From the NCBI GenBank assembly GCA_965199105.1, contig CBDAQO010000002.1, positions 2,728,001 through 2,792,000 of the forward strand: 64,000 nt of DNA, read 5' to 3'. The DNA comes from LMUY01 sp965199105 (GTDB lineage: Bacteria; Pseudomonadota; Alphaproteobacteria; Acetobacterales; Acetobacteraceae). Position numbers and translations under genes: made by a program. A model generated the notes under the pieces. The model ran no database searches. It saw only the letters and a program-made list of their open reading frames with translations, and was not told where the DNA came from. Positions 55,238-62,454 of this stretch are shown one piece after another (within the stretch, counting starts at the first letter, position 1; every line of letters starts with the position of its first letter).

Positions 55238-55600
55238 TCATTGGTCTTTCTTCGTCGCCTCAATGACTTGGCGAAACGCGTCTAGAGCCGCGGGCATGTC
55301 TCCGACACCTTTCATCTCCACCGTTACGCCGCCGCCCTGGAGTCGAACCATCCTAGCCCCCCGCGCTTTAAGATAGAGACCAAGCGGAGATGCCGCCCCA
55401 ACCAGAAAGGCAGCTATGACTTTGGGCTCGCTGGCTATGGACCACGCGTATTCAAGCGCATGGTCGAAAGCCATGCCAGGACCGCCCTTTTGCACCGCCT
55501 CCTGCCTGGAGGGCGATACTGGCACTGCGCGGGGCTCTAAGCCATGGACCCTCATGAGCCTTAGCACCGCCTCCCACTCAGCCTTGTTCGCCGCAGTCAC
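55238..55600 (-). CDS. Small membrane-associated hypothetical protein
   Basis: A 120-residue protein with one hydrophobic segment (KVIAAFLVGAASPLGLYLKA) near residues 60-80, followed by a basic-to-acidic C-terminal domain (RGARMVRLQGGGVTVEMKGV, AALDAFRQVIEATKK). The 'TM, then short beta domain' pattern recalls effector-associated constant components of conflict systems, but I cannot confirm this. It overlaps the XRE gene by four bases (ATGA) and precedes the putative ADP-ribosyltransferase, so the three genes are one transcription unit. Confidence 0.55.
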   Translation of the reverse strand: MTAANKAEWEAVLRLMRVHGLEPRAVPVSPSRQEAVQKGGPGMAFDHALEYAWSIASEPKVIAAFLVGAASPLGLYLKARGARMVRLQGGGVTVEMKGVGDMPAALDAFRQVIEATKKDQ

Positions 55601-55830
55601 GGGGCCCTCAACCTTACCCCCGGCATCTCGCCGTTGGTGAACTCTACGCCAGCCGATTCGAGAGCGGTGCGGATGGCGGCCAGGGTGCGGGGCTGCGGTG
55701 TCCGTTTACCAGTCTCAAAATCCACAAGAGTGCTGCCCGCGACTTCTGCTGCTGCCGCAAGATCGCGCACGCCCCAGCCAAGCCCAGCGCGTGCCATCCG
55801 GCACTGAGAAGGCGTTAAGATGCTCACCAT
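55597..55830 (-). CDS. XRE-family regulator of the element's accessory region
   Basis: A 77-residue protein consisting of an XRE helix-turn-helix: ILTPSQCRMARAGLGWGVRD, LAAAAEVAGSTLVDFETGKR, TPQPRTLAAIRTALESAGVE, and a short C-terminal GVRLR strand. This compact type commonly autoregulates mobile-element promoters. The ATG at 55830 is chosen; the longer frame reads a Cys/Arg stretch without a ribosome site. Divergent from the Tat-protein operon, with a palindromic ACATGCATGT between. Confidence 0.8.
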   Translation of the reverse strand: MVSILTPSQCRMARAGLGWGVRDLAAAAEVAGSTLVDFETGKRTPQPRTLAAIRTALESAGVEFTNGEMPGVRLRAP

Positions 55831-55968
55831 GCACCGACATGCTTGCAATGTTTTGACATGCATGTATGCTAACGCTGTTCGCACCTTGAAACAAGGTTAG
55901 AACGGCCGAGCAAGAGGGTTCCAGCCTCAAGCCCGGCCTAACCGCAACCCGTTCAGGAGAACGAGGCT
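55831..55968. promoter_or_regulatory. Divergent control region of the accessory operons
   Basis: Contains ACATGC at 55837-55842 and the 10-base palindrome ACATGCATGT at 55856-55865, likely XRE operators, plus a TTGACA (55853-55858) overlapping the palindrome. The rightward operon has CAGGAG before its ATG at 55969. Occupation by the XRE protein should affect both directions. Confidence 0.5.
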
Positions 55969-56457
55969 ATGGCTAACCCACCCCCTACTACACCCGCGGC
56001 CAACGCGCCGCTGTCATCCGTCACCAGCCATCCCTCCCGGCGCCGGCTGTTCACTGGCGCCGCACTGCTGCCCATCGTGGCCGTCGCCAGCAATGCGGCG
56101 GCTACGCCCCGCCACCCTGACGCCGCCCTTCTAAGCCTGGGCGCGGCCCTCGACACCGCGCGCGTTGCCCTGGACCAAGCCATAGAGGTCCAGAGCGACG
56201 ATGAAAATTGCGACGAGCTTCCAGAGTGGGAGACCGTATCCGGCCTAGTCGCACAGATTGAGAGGCTGCCTTTCAAAACTGCGGAAGGCGCCGTCGTCAA
56301 GGCCAAGGCCCTTCACTGGTGCCGCGACGGCGAGCCGGTGAATTGGCAGACAATATTTTGGTCGGAGAGTGAAGACTCCTCGGCCACGGACCAGCGGCTC
56401 ATTGTCAGCTTGGTGGCGGGGTTGTGCGACTTGGCTTACCCAGGAGATGCGGCATGA
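55969..56457 (+). CDS. Twin-arginine-signal protein, member 1 of a four-gene family
   Basis: A 162-residue protein with a Tat-type N-terminus: SRRRLFTGAALLPIVAVASN followed by AAATP, cleavage expected after about residue 46. The mature part is helical and acidic (AALLSLGAALDTARVALDQA, DDENCDELPEWETVSGLVAQ) and has the family motif TAEGAVVKAKALHW (56278-56319). The following gene starts within its stop codon (ATGA). Similar Tat-signal proteins occur in alphaproteobacterial islands as I recall them, always without function. It is probably periplasmic and may help block superinfection or alter the envelope; this is speculative. Confidence 0.6.
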   Translation: MANPPPTTPAANAPLSSVTSHPSRRRLFTGAALLPIVAVASNAAATPRHPDAALLSLGAALDTARVALDQAIEVQSDDENCDELPEWETVSGLVAQIERLPFKTAEGAVVKAKALHWCRDGEPVNWQTIFWSESEDSSATDQRLIVSLVAGLCDLAYPGDAA

Positions 56458-56918
56458 GCGGCCGCACCCTACAGCGGGCGCCAGACCCGCACCAGGCGCC
56501 TCCCGTGGCCGCGGCAACCCGGCGGGACCTGTTCGGCACGATGGGCGCCCTACTGCTGCTGACGGCGACCGAAGCCGGATCGGCCAAGGCGGCCGAGTTG
56601 GACGGCGAGCTGCTTTCTGCCGGCGCGAGCTTGTGCCAGGCTGATCGTGACCTTGCCGCGGCCGAAGCGGACGGCCGCATGGCCGTGGAGGACATGGGGC
56701 CGCTGTGCGATCACCGCGACGGCCTTCTTGCGGCTATCAGCAAGCTACCCGCGCGAACACCAGAAGGGCTTCGGTGCAAAGCCGAGGCACTGCGCGCAAC
56801 GCTGGCGATAGACGTGCCTGGCGCACAGCCATACGGGAAGTGGGAGGAGGAAGCGCAGCCGCACGAGAAGTTGGCCATGTCCCTCTGCCGCGATCTGCTG
56901 GGGAGGACGGGGGCATGA
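56454..56918 (+). CDS. Twin-arginine-signal protein, member 2
   Basis: A 154-residue protein. Tat-like motif TRRDLFGTMGALLLLTATEA near residue 22, then a helical mature region (ELLSAGASLCQADRDLAAAE, PLCDHRDGLLAAISKLPAR) with the shared motif TPEGLRCKAEALRATL starting at 56757. It overlaps both neighbours by four bases. Four Cys in the mature region could form disulfides in the periplasm. Function unknown. Confidence 0.6.
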   Translation: MSGRTLQRAPDPHQAPPVAAATRRDLFGTMGALLLLTATEAGSAKAAELDGELLSAGASLCQADRDLAAAEADGRMAVEDMGPLCDHRDGLLAAISKLPARTPEGLRCKAEALRATLAIDVPGAQPYGKWEEEAQPHEKLAMSLCRDLLGRTGA

Positions 56919-57388
56919 ACGATCGCAGAGCCTTCCTGACCACCGCGACCGGGCTGGTCATAGCCGCAGCCGCGCCAACCACCATTGAGACGGACCACTC
57001 CGAAGCTGAGTTTGTCGGCATCTGTCGCCGGTTCGCGGAGGCCGAATACGCGGACTGGTATGCTTACGTGATGGCGTCCGATGAAGTGGCGATGGAGATG
57101 GAGGAGCGGAATGCTGTTGATTGGGCGACCTACAACCTGATTACGGCCACGCCCGCTAAGACGCTGGAGGGGTTGCGGGCGAAGGCGCTCGCGTTGGCGG
57201 CGTGGGACAGAGCCGCATACGACGATGACAGCGAAAGCAACCGGGGCGGCGCTCTACTTGCCTCCCTGCTGCGCGACATGGTCGCGCCTGAGCGTGCCGA
57301 GATCATAGAGCGACTGACTGCCAAGTGGGGGCGGCTGCCAGACGGCTACACCCGCGACGGTGTGTGGGTGGGGAGTGCCGAAGCATGA
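56915..57388 (+). CDS. Twin-arginine-signal protein, member 3
   Basis: A 157-residue protein starting MNDRRAFLTTATGLVIAAAA, a compact Tat signal (DRRAFL). The mature part is strongly acidic (AEAEYADWYAYVMASDEVAM, EMEERNAVDWATYNLITATP) with the motif TLEGLRAKALALAAWD (from 57161) and a C-terminal helix ending ERAEIIERLTAKWGRLPDGY. Overlaps the previous and next genes by four bases. Function unknown. Confidence 0.6.
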   Translation: MNDRRAFLTTATGLVIAAAAPTTIETDHSEAEFVGICRRFAEAEYADWYAYVMASDEVAMEMEERNAVDWATYNLITATPAKTLEGLRAKALALAAWDRAAYDDDSESNRGGALLASLLRDMVAPERAEIIERLTAKWGRLPDGYTRDGVWVGSAEA

Positions 57389-57750
57389 GCGGCTGCGGGA
57401 ACGGCTTACCGTTTGACTTCCAGGCGCTCGCTCCGGCCGACTTGGACCACCGGGACGCGGACCTGCTCGCCTATTTGGAGCAGCTAGCCGATCTGCAAGC
57501 CCAACTGAGAGCAGCCAAGGCCCGTGGGCGGCTAGCGCATGAAAAGGTCTGCCGCTTGGTCTGCCGCGAGGTCTTGCGGCTTGAAGCGATTGTTGTCGCC
57601 ACTCCTGCCCATACCACTGCCGGGCGCGAGGCCAAGGCCCTTCATGCGCTTCGGAATGTCGATCCTCAAAGGCCCTCTGCTGGCTTTGTGGGCGGCGGTG
57701 CCGTGGCGTTGTCGGCTCTCTTCGACATCTTGCAGGCAGGAGCCCTATAA
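57385..57750 (+). CDS. Member 4 of the family, without signal sequence
   Basis: A 121-residue protein that lacks a Tat or Sec signal but keeps the helical core (DLLAYLEQLADLQAQLRAAK) and the shared motif TAGREAKALHALRN (from 57616). It carries Cys in VCRLVCREVL. Being cytoplasmic, it could be a chaperone or partner for the exported members. ATG overlaps the previous stop. It is the last gene before attR. Confidence 0.55.
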   Translation: MSGCGNGLPFDFQALAPADLDHRDADLLAYLEQLADLQAQLRAAKARGRLAHEKVCRLVCREVLRLEAIVVATPAHTTAGREAKALHALRNVDPQRPSAGFVGGGAVALSALFDILQAGAL

Positions 57751-57932
57751 ACAGCCGCAGGGGCTTCCTGGGGGCGGCGGCGAAACCTGATGCTGTCTGC
57801 CGCAGGCTCGCTCCTGGACACATAGACGCGAGAAAATGGCCGCCCGACTGGCTTCTCCAAGACACCCGTCCGTTACCCAAGCCATTACCCGTGAGACCCG
57901 AACTCACCCAGCTAACGGCTAAGTCATTGATT
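57751..57932 (+). other. Right end of the element with GTTACCC sites
   Basis: No gene is seen. GTTACCC lies at 57872-57878 and ATTACCC (one difference) at 57884-57890, about 50-60 bases before attR. In the excised circle these would lie on the other arm of attP from the copies near the integrase gene. Confidence 0.5.
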
Positions 57933-57981
57933 TTGGCGCGCCCGGAAAGACTCGAACTTCCAACCCCCAGATTCGTAGTCT
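57933..57981. repeat. attR: repeat forming the 3' half of tRNA-Arg
   Basis: Identical to attL except for one base (57945 versus 41698). It covers the acceptor 3' strand, T arm, variable loop and the anticodon arm up to and including part of the anticodon loop of the tRNA, so the element restored the gene on insertion. Confidence 0.92.
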
Positions 57982-58010
57982 GGTGCTCTATCCAATTGAG
58001 CTACGGGCGC
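57934..58010 (-). tRNA. tRNA-Arg (anticodon ACG), CCA encoded
   Basis: Reads 5' GCGCCCG-TA-GCTC-AATTGGATA-GAGC-A-CCAGA-CTACGAA-TCTGG with a five-base variable loop, T arm GGAAG-TTCGAGT-CTTTC, acceptor 3' strand CGGGCGC, discriminator G and CCA. All stems pair (one G-U in the T stem). The anticodon loop CTACGAA gives ACG, which after A-to-I editing reads CGU, CGC and CGA. The total is 77 bases. It serves as attachment site of the 16-kb element. Confidence 0.97.
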
Positions 58011-58062
58011 AACCGAGCGGGCGGTGTAAGGCAACCAAGCCCGCCCCGCAAGCCCCGCCGGG

Positions 58063-59178
58063 TCAGCCGGCCAGCTTGTCCAGCTCGCGCAGGATACTAT
58101 CCCCCATCACCGCCGTGCCAACCTGCGCAGCACCCGCCGTCATGATGTCCGCCGTGCGCAGCCCGCTTCGCAGCACGTTGGTCGCCGCCGTCTCGATCAG
58201 CCCGGCGTCCTCCTCCAACCCGAACGAATACCGCAGCAGCATTGCCAGCGACAGCAACTGTCCGATCGGGTTGGCAATGCCTTGGCCCGCGATGTCGGGC
58301 GCGCTGCCATGGATCGGCTCATACAGCGCCGGCCGCCGGCCCGTCGTAGCATCCACGCTCCCCAACGTCGCCGACGGCAGCATACCCAAGCTGCCCGTCA
58401 ACATCGACGCAAGGTCGCTCAGCAAGTCGCCAAACAAGTTCCCCGTAACGATCACGTCGAACTGCCGCGGATTGCGCACCAACTGCATGCAGCAATTATC
58501 CGCATACATGTGGCTTAGGCTGACATCAGGGTAGTCGCGCGCTCCGAGCGCCGTCACCACCTGCCGCCACAGCAGCCCGGACTCCATCACGTTGGACTTC
58601 TCGACGCTGCAAAGTCGCCCTTGCCGCTTGCCAGCCAGCTCGAACCCCACGCGCGCCACCCGCTCGATCTCGGACGTGGTGTAGACCTCGGTGTTGAACC
58701 CGCGCTGCTGCCCGTCCGCCATGGTCTCGACGCCGCGCGGCGTGCCGAAGTAGATGCCGCCCGTCGCCTCCCGCACGATCATGAGGTCGAGCCCGCGCAC
58801 CACCTCCGGCTTCAGGGTCGACGCGCCAACCAGCGGGTCTAACACCGTGGCCGGCCGCAGGTTGGCAAACAGGCCAAGCTCCTGCCGCAGCGTCAGAATG
58901 GCGATCTCGGGCCGGTTGTCGAACGGGAGCGCCGCCCACTTGGGGCCGCCCACCGAACCGAACAGCACCGCATCAGCCTCACGCGCCTGCTGCATCGTGG
59001 CCGCCGAGATGGGGCTGCCATGCGCATCGATCGCCGCACCGCCGACAAGGTCGTCCCTCACGTCGAAGCTGACCCGGCGCCGACGCCCGAACCACTCGAT
59101 CACCCGCCGCGCTTCCCGCATCACCTCGGGGCCAATCCCATCGCCCGGCAGCAGCAGAAGCTTCTTGTTGGCAGGCAT
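58063..59178 (-). CDS. leuB: 3-isopropylmalate dehydrogenase
   Basis: A 371-residue enzyme of leucine biosynthesis that oxidises and decarboxylates 3-isopropylmalate with NAD+. Recognisable blocks: LLLPGDGIGPEVMREARRVI, DAVLFGSVGGPKWAALPFDN, arginines of LRQELGLFANLRPATV and DLMIVREATGGIYFGTPRGV, metal ligands in VTGNLFGDLLSDLASMLTGS, and YEPIHGSAPDIAGQGIANPI. Normal length. ATG at 59178 with CAGGAGG upstream. It is last of leuC-leuD-leuB and lies next to tRNA-Arg. Confidence 0.96.
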   Translation of the reverse strand: MPANKKLLLLPGDGIGPEVMREARRVIEWFGRRRRVSFDVRDDLVGGAAIDAHGSPISAATMQQAREADAVLFGSVGGPKWAALPFDNRPEIAILTLRQELGLFANLRPATVLDPLVGASTLKPEVVRGLDLMIVREATGGIYFGTPRGVETMADGQQRGFNTEVYTTSEIERVARVGFELAGKRQGRLCSVEKSNVMESGLLWRQVVTALGARDYPDVSLSHMYADNCCMQLVRNPRQFDVIVTGNLFGDLLSDLASMLTGSLGMLPSATLGSVDATTGRRPALYEPIHGSAPDIAGQGIANPIGQLLSLAMLLRYSFGLEEDAGLIETAATNVLRSGLRTADIMTAGAAQVGTAVMGDSILRELDKLAG

Positions 59179-59214
59179 CCGTGCCTCCTGTCCTATGGCC
59201 TCGCGCCAAGGCCG

Positions 59215-59826
59215 CTAGATCGCGATTGACGGCATCCAAGCTGGCTGGGCGGCCTCGAAACGATCGATCGCATCCACTCGCTGCAGGGTCTGGCCGATAT
59301 CGTCCAACCCGTTCAACAGCAAGTGTCGCCGAAAACCGTCCACCTCGAACGCGATTTCCTCACCCGACGGCCGCACCACCACCTGCCGGGTCAAGTCCAC
59401 CGTCAGCCGCGCATTGCCACCTAGCCGAGCGTCTTCCATCAACGCGTCACACACCGCACGCGGCAGGCAAATCGGCAGGATGCCGTTCTTGAAGCAGTTG
59501 TTGAAGAAGATGTCCGCGAAGTCCGGCGCGATGACGCAGCGTATGCCGAAGTCCAGCAGGGCCCAGGGCGCATGCTCGCGCGAAGAGCCGCAGCCGAAGT
59601 TCTCATGCGCGATGAGGATGCCCGCCTCGCGATACGCCGGCTGGTTGAGCACGAAGTCCGGCCGTTCCGCGCCCTCAGGGTCGTAGCGCAGCGTGTCGAA
59701 CAGATGCACGCCCAAGCCGGTGCGCTTGATCGTCTTAAGGAACCGGGCAGGGATGATCTTGTCGGTATCGACGTTGGCCAGCGGCAATGGTGCGGCCACC
59801 CCCGTCAGCGTGGTGAACGGCTGCAT
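59215..59826 (-). CDS. leuD: 3-isopropylmalate dehydratase small subunit
   Basis: A 203-residue swivelling domain subunit: PLPLANVDTDKIIPARFLKT at the N-terminus, LIAHENFGCGSSREHAPWAL (substrate-binding block), and DIFFNNCFKNGILPICLPR. It isomerises 2-isopropylmalate with LeuC. The ATG at 59826 overlaps the leuC stop (TGATG). The longer upstream frame is a shadow in leuC. Confidence 0.95.
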   Translation of the reverse strand: MQPFTTLTGVAAPLPLANVDTDKIIPARFLKTIKRTGLGVHLFDTLRYDPEGAERPDFVLNQPAYREAGILIAHENFGCGSSREHAPWALLDFGIRCVIAPDFADIFFNNCFKNGILPICLPRAVCDALMEDARLGGNARLTVDLTRQVVVRPSGEEIAFEVDGFRRHLLLNGLDDIGQTLQRVDAIDRFEAAQPAWMPSIAI

Positions 59827-61226
59827 CAGACCATCTCGCGCACGTCGGACAGCCGCCCGGTCACCGCCGCCGCCGCCGCCATCATGGGGGAGAGCAGATG
59901 CGTGCGGCCACCGGCACCCTGCCGCCCCTCGAAGTTGCGGTTGGACGTGCTGGCGCAGCGCTGGCCCGGCTTCAGCTTGTCCGGGTTCATCCCGAGGCAC
60001 ATCGAGCAGCCAGCCTCCCGCCACTCGAACCCGGCCGCGGTGAACACCGCCTCCAGCCCCTCCTGCTCGGCCTGCTGCTTTACCAGCCCGCTGCCCGGCA
60101 CCACCAGGGCGCGTACGCCCGCCGCCACCCGGCGCCCCTGCAGCACGCCCGCCGCAGCACGCAAATCCTCGATCCGCCCGTTGGTGCACGAGCCAATGAA
60201 CACGACGTCCACCGGCAGGTCCGCCAACCGCTGCCCCGGTTCCAGGCCCATGTAGCTCAGCATGCGGGTCACCTGCTCCGCCTTCGCCGGGTCTGTGTAG
60301 CTCGCCGGGTCGGGCACCGTCCCCGTGATCGGCACCACCGCCTCGGGGCTGGTCCCCCAACTCACCATCGGAGCGATCGCGCCGGCATCCAGCTCGACCA
60401 CCCGGTCGTAATGCGCCCCAGCGTCGGAGGCGAGCGTGCGCCAATACGCAATGGCCCGCTCGAGCGCCTCACCCTTCGGCGCCTGCGGACGCGAGCGGAC
60501 GTATTCGAACGTGGTCTCGTCGGGCGCGATCATCCCCGCCCGCGCACCGGCCTCGATGCTCATGTTGCAGATCGTCATCCGCCCCGCCAAGTCGAGCCCG
60601 CGGATCACGCTGCCAGCGTATTCGATGACATGGCCGGTCCCCCCGGCGGTCCCGATCGTCCCGATGATCGCCAGGACGACGTCCTTGGCCGTGACCCCAG
60701 GCGCCAGCTCCCCCTCGACCGACACCAGCATGTTCTTGGCTGGCTTCTGCAGCAGCGTCTGGGTGGCAAGCACGTGCTCCACCTCGGACGTGCCGATGCC
60801 GAACGCCAGTGCCCCCAAAGCGCCATGCGTCGAAGTGTGGCTGTCGCCGCAAACGATGGTCATGCCCGGGAGCGAGATGCCCAGCTCCGGCCCAATGATG
60901 TGGACGATGCCCTGCCGCGCATCCAACAGCGGGATGTAGGGCACCCCGAACGCGGCCACGTTCTGCTCGAGCGTCTCCACCTGCAACCGGCTTTCCGGCT
61001 CGGCGATGCCCGCCCGGCGATCACTCGTCGGCACGTTGTGGTCGACCACCGCCACCGTTGCGTCCGGCCGCCGTACCTTGCGCCCGGCGGTCCGCAACCC
61101 CTCGAACGCCTGCGGACTGGTCACCTCATGCACCAGGTGGCGGTCGATGTAGAGGACACAGGTGTCGTCTTCGAGCCGGTCCACCACATGGGCGTCCCAA
61201 ACCTTGTCAAACAACGTCTTTGGCAT
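59826..61226 (-). CDS. leuC: 3-isopropylmalate dehydratase large subunit
   Basis: About 466 residues of the aconitase-like large subunit. It contains the start PKTLFDKVWDAHVVDRLEDD, VCGDSHTSTHGALGALAFGI (first cluster Cys region), VFIGSCTNGRIEDLRAAAGV and EAGCSMCLGMNPDKLKPGQR with the two further 4Fe-4S ligands, and CASTSNRNFEGRQGAGGRTH. The ATG at 61226 is preferred over that at 61232 because GGGAG lies at proper distance from it. Complete. Confidence 0.95.
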   Translation of the reverse strand: MPKTLFDKVWDAHVVDRLEDDTCVLYIDRHLVHEVTSPQAFEGLRTAGRKVRRPDATVAVVDHNVPTSDRRAGIAEPESRLQVETLEQNVAAFGVPYIPLLDARQGIVHIIGPELGISLPGMTIVCGDSHTSTHGALGALAFGIGTSEVEHVLATQTLLQKPAKNMLVSVEGELAPGVTAKDVVLAIIGTIGTAGGTGHVIEYAGSVIRGLDLAGRMTICNMSIEAGARAGMIAPDETTFEYVRSRPQAPKGEALERAIAYWRTLASDAGAHYDRVVELDAGAIAPMVSWGTSPEAVVPITGTVPDPASYTDPAKAEQVTRMLSYMGLEPGQRLADLPVDVVFIGSCTNGRIEDLRAAAGVLQGRRVAAGVRALVVPGSGLVKQQAEQEGLEAVFTAAGFEWREAGCSMCLGMNPDKLKPGQRCASTSNRNFEGRQGAGGRTHLLSPMMAAAAAVTGRLSDVREMV

Positions 61227-61343
61227 GCCCATTCTCCCTGCGGCCCCAAGTCAGGCCAAGCCGTCGCGCGCCCTGACGAACGCCGCCTGAATCAGAGCTC
61301 CCGCCGGCCAGGGTTCAACCCCTGGCCCCGCATGGATGCCCCG
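61227..61343 (-). other. Spacer between rplS and leuC with a perfect hairpin
   Basis: GGCCAGGG (61306-61313) and CCCTGGCC (61320-61327) form a perfect eight-pair stem with a six-base loop, 17 bases or more after the rplS stop on the minus strand. It has no T run, so it may be a weak terminator or an attenuating or stabilising structure. No leucine-rich leader peptide is seen. Confidence 0.35.
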
Positions 61344-61733
61344 CTATTCCGCGGCCGCCACGTCGCCCCTTGTGTCCCGAGCCTTCTCCGCGATGCGGGC
61401 CGACTTGCCGCGGCGGTCGCGCAGGTAATACAGCTTGGCCCGGCGGACATCGCCCCGGCGCACCACATCGATCGACGCAATCGTCGGCGCATACAGCGGG
61501 AACACGCGCTCCACACCCTCGCCATAGCTGATCTTGCGAATGGTGAAGTTGCTGTTCAGCCCCTTGTTGGACCGCGCGATACAAACGCCCTCGAACGCCT
61601 GCACCCGGGAGCGCTCACCCTCCTTGATGTTCACCGACACGCGCACCGTGTCGCCAGGCGCGAACTCGGGCACGGCCCGCGCGGCGGAAAGGCGCGCGAT
61701 TTCCGCCGCCTCGTATTGCTGGATGAGGTTCAT
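61344..61733 (-). CDS. rplS: Ribosomal protein L19
   Basis: A 129-residue L19: PEFAPGDTVRVSVNIKEGER, SRVQAFEGVCIARSNKGLNS, NFTIRKISYGEGVERVFPLY and APTIASIDVVRRGDVRRAKL followed by YYLRDRRGKSARI. Starts at the ATG at 61733. Directly downstream of trmD, the usual bacterial order, and slightly extended at the C-terminus (DTRGDVAAAE). Confidence 0.96.
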   Translation of the reverse strand: MNLIQQYEAAEIARLSAARAVPEFAPGDTVRVSVNIKEGERSRVQAFEGVCIARSNKGLNSNFTIRKISYGEGVERVFPLYAPTIASIDVVRRGDVRRAKLYYLRDRRGKSARIAEKARDTRGDVAAAE

Positions 61734-61758
61734 GACAGGTTCCTTCTGAAGCGACGTG

Positions 61759-62454
61759 TTACGGCGCGATGACTCGGGATGCAACCGCCAGCAGGTCGGG
61801 CCGCCGCGAGCAGGTGGCCGCTTCCGCCTCCCGCCGGCGCCAGGCCGCAATCGCCGCGTGGTCGCCACTCAACAGCACGGCAGGAACCGACCGGCCTTGC
61901 CACTCGGCGGGCCGGGTGTAGTGCGGATACTCCAGCAGCCCCGCGGTGAAGCTCTCGTCGAGCGCGCTCTCCGCCGCGCCCATCACGCCGGGCAGCAGGC
62001 GGACACAGGCGTCCAGCACCACCATCGCCGCGAGCTCACCCCCGGAGAGCACGTAGTCGCCGATGCTCAGCTCCTCGGCGGCGTGCGCCTCGATCACCCG
62101 CTGGTCGATCCCCTCGTAGCGCCCGCACAGCAGGATCAGGCCCGGCCCACCCGCCAGCCGCGCCGCGTCGGCCTGCTGGAACGGGCGGCCCCGCGGCGTG
62201 AGGTAGACCAGCGGCCGTCCGTCCGCCACGGCGCCGATGGCGGCATCCACCACGTCCGGCCGCAACACCATGCCGGCTCCGCCACCAAACGGCGTGTCGT
62301 CCACGCTGCGGTGCCGGCCGCGACCAGCCTCGCGGATGTCGTGCGTGCCAAGCTCCCAAACGCCCCGCTGCAGCGCGCGCCCGGCCAGGGCACCGCCCAA
62401 CGGCCCGGGGAACATGTCCGCAAACAAGGTCAGCACGGTAGCCCGCCAGGTCAC
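61759..62454 (-). CDS. trmD: tRNA (guanine-N1)-methyltransferase
   Basis: A 231-residue SPOUT methyltransferase that modifies G37 of tRNAs. Conserved: VLTLFADMFPGPLGGALAGR, DDTPFGGGAGMVLRPDVVD, GLILLCGRYEGIDQRVIEAH (knot), SIGDYVLSGGELAAMVVLDA and LEYPHYTRPAEWQGRSVPAV. GTG start at 62454 overlapping the rimM stop (GTGA). Normal length. Confidence 0.96.
   Translation of the reverse strand: MTWRATVLTLFADMFPGPLGGALAGRALQRGVWELGTHDIREAGRGRHRSVDDTPFGGGAGMVLRPDVVDAAIGAVADGRPLVYLTPRGRPFQQADAARLAGGPGLILLCGRYEGIDQRVIEAHAAEELSIGDYVLSGGELAAMVVLDACVRLLPGVMGAAESALDESFTAGLLEYPHYTRPAEWQGRSVPAVLLSGDHAAIAAWRRREAEAATCSRRPDLLAVASRVIAP

Larger units (their letters stand above)
41686..57981. mobile_element. 16.25-kb integrated phage-satellite-like element in tRNA-Arg
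   Basis: Bounded by the 49-bp repeats attL and attR, the latter forming the 3' half of an intact tRNA-Arg. It contains a P4-type integrase, an AlpA-like regulator, a primase-helicase, small and large terminase proteins, several small virion-like proteins, a lytic transglycosylase and accessory operons. No portal, major capsid, tail tube, sheath or lysis cassette is recognisable. This set suits a satellite that replicates and packages itself but borrows particles, or a prophage that has lost its structural genes. GTTACCC heptamers lie near both ends. Confidence 0.9.

Noticed and set aside
61306..61327. Leucine attenuator before leuC
   Set aside because: Only one hairpin, no leader peptide with leucine codons and no T run.
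59898..61772. A 624-codon plus-strand open frame
   Set aside because: Antisense to leuC, leuD and rplS. The product is Arg/His/Pro-rich without any domain, as usual for shadows in GC-rich genes.
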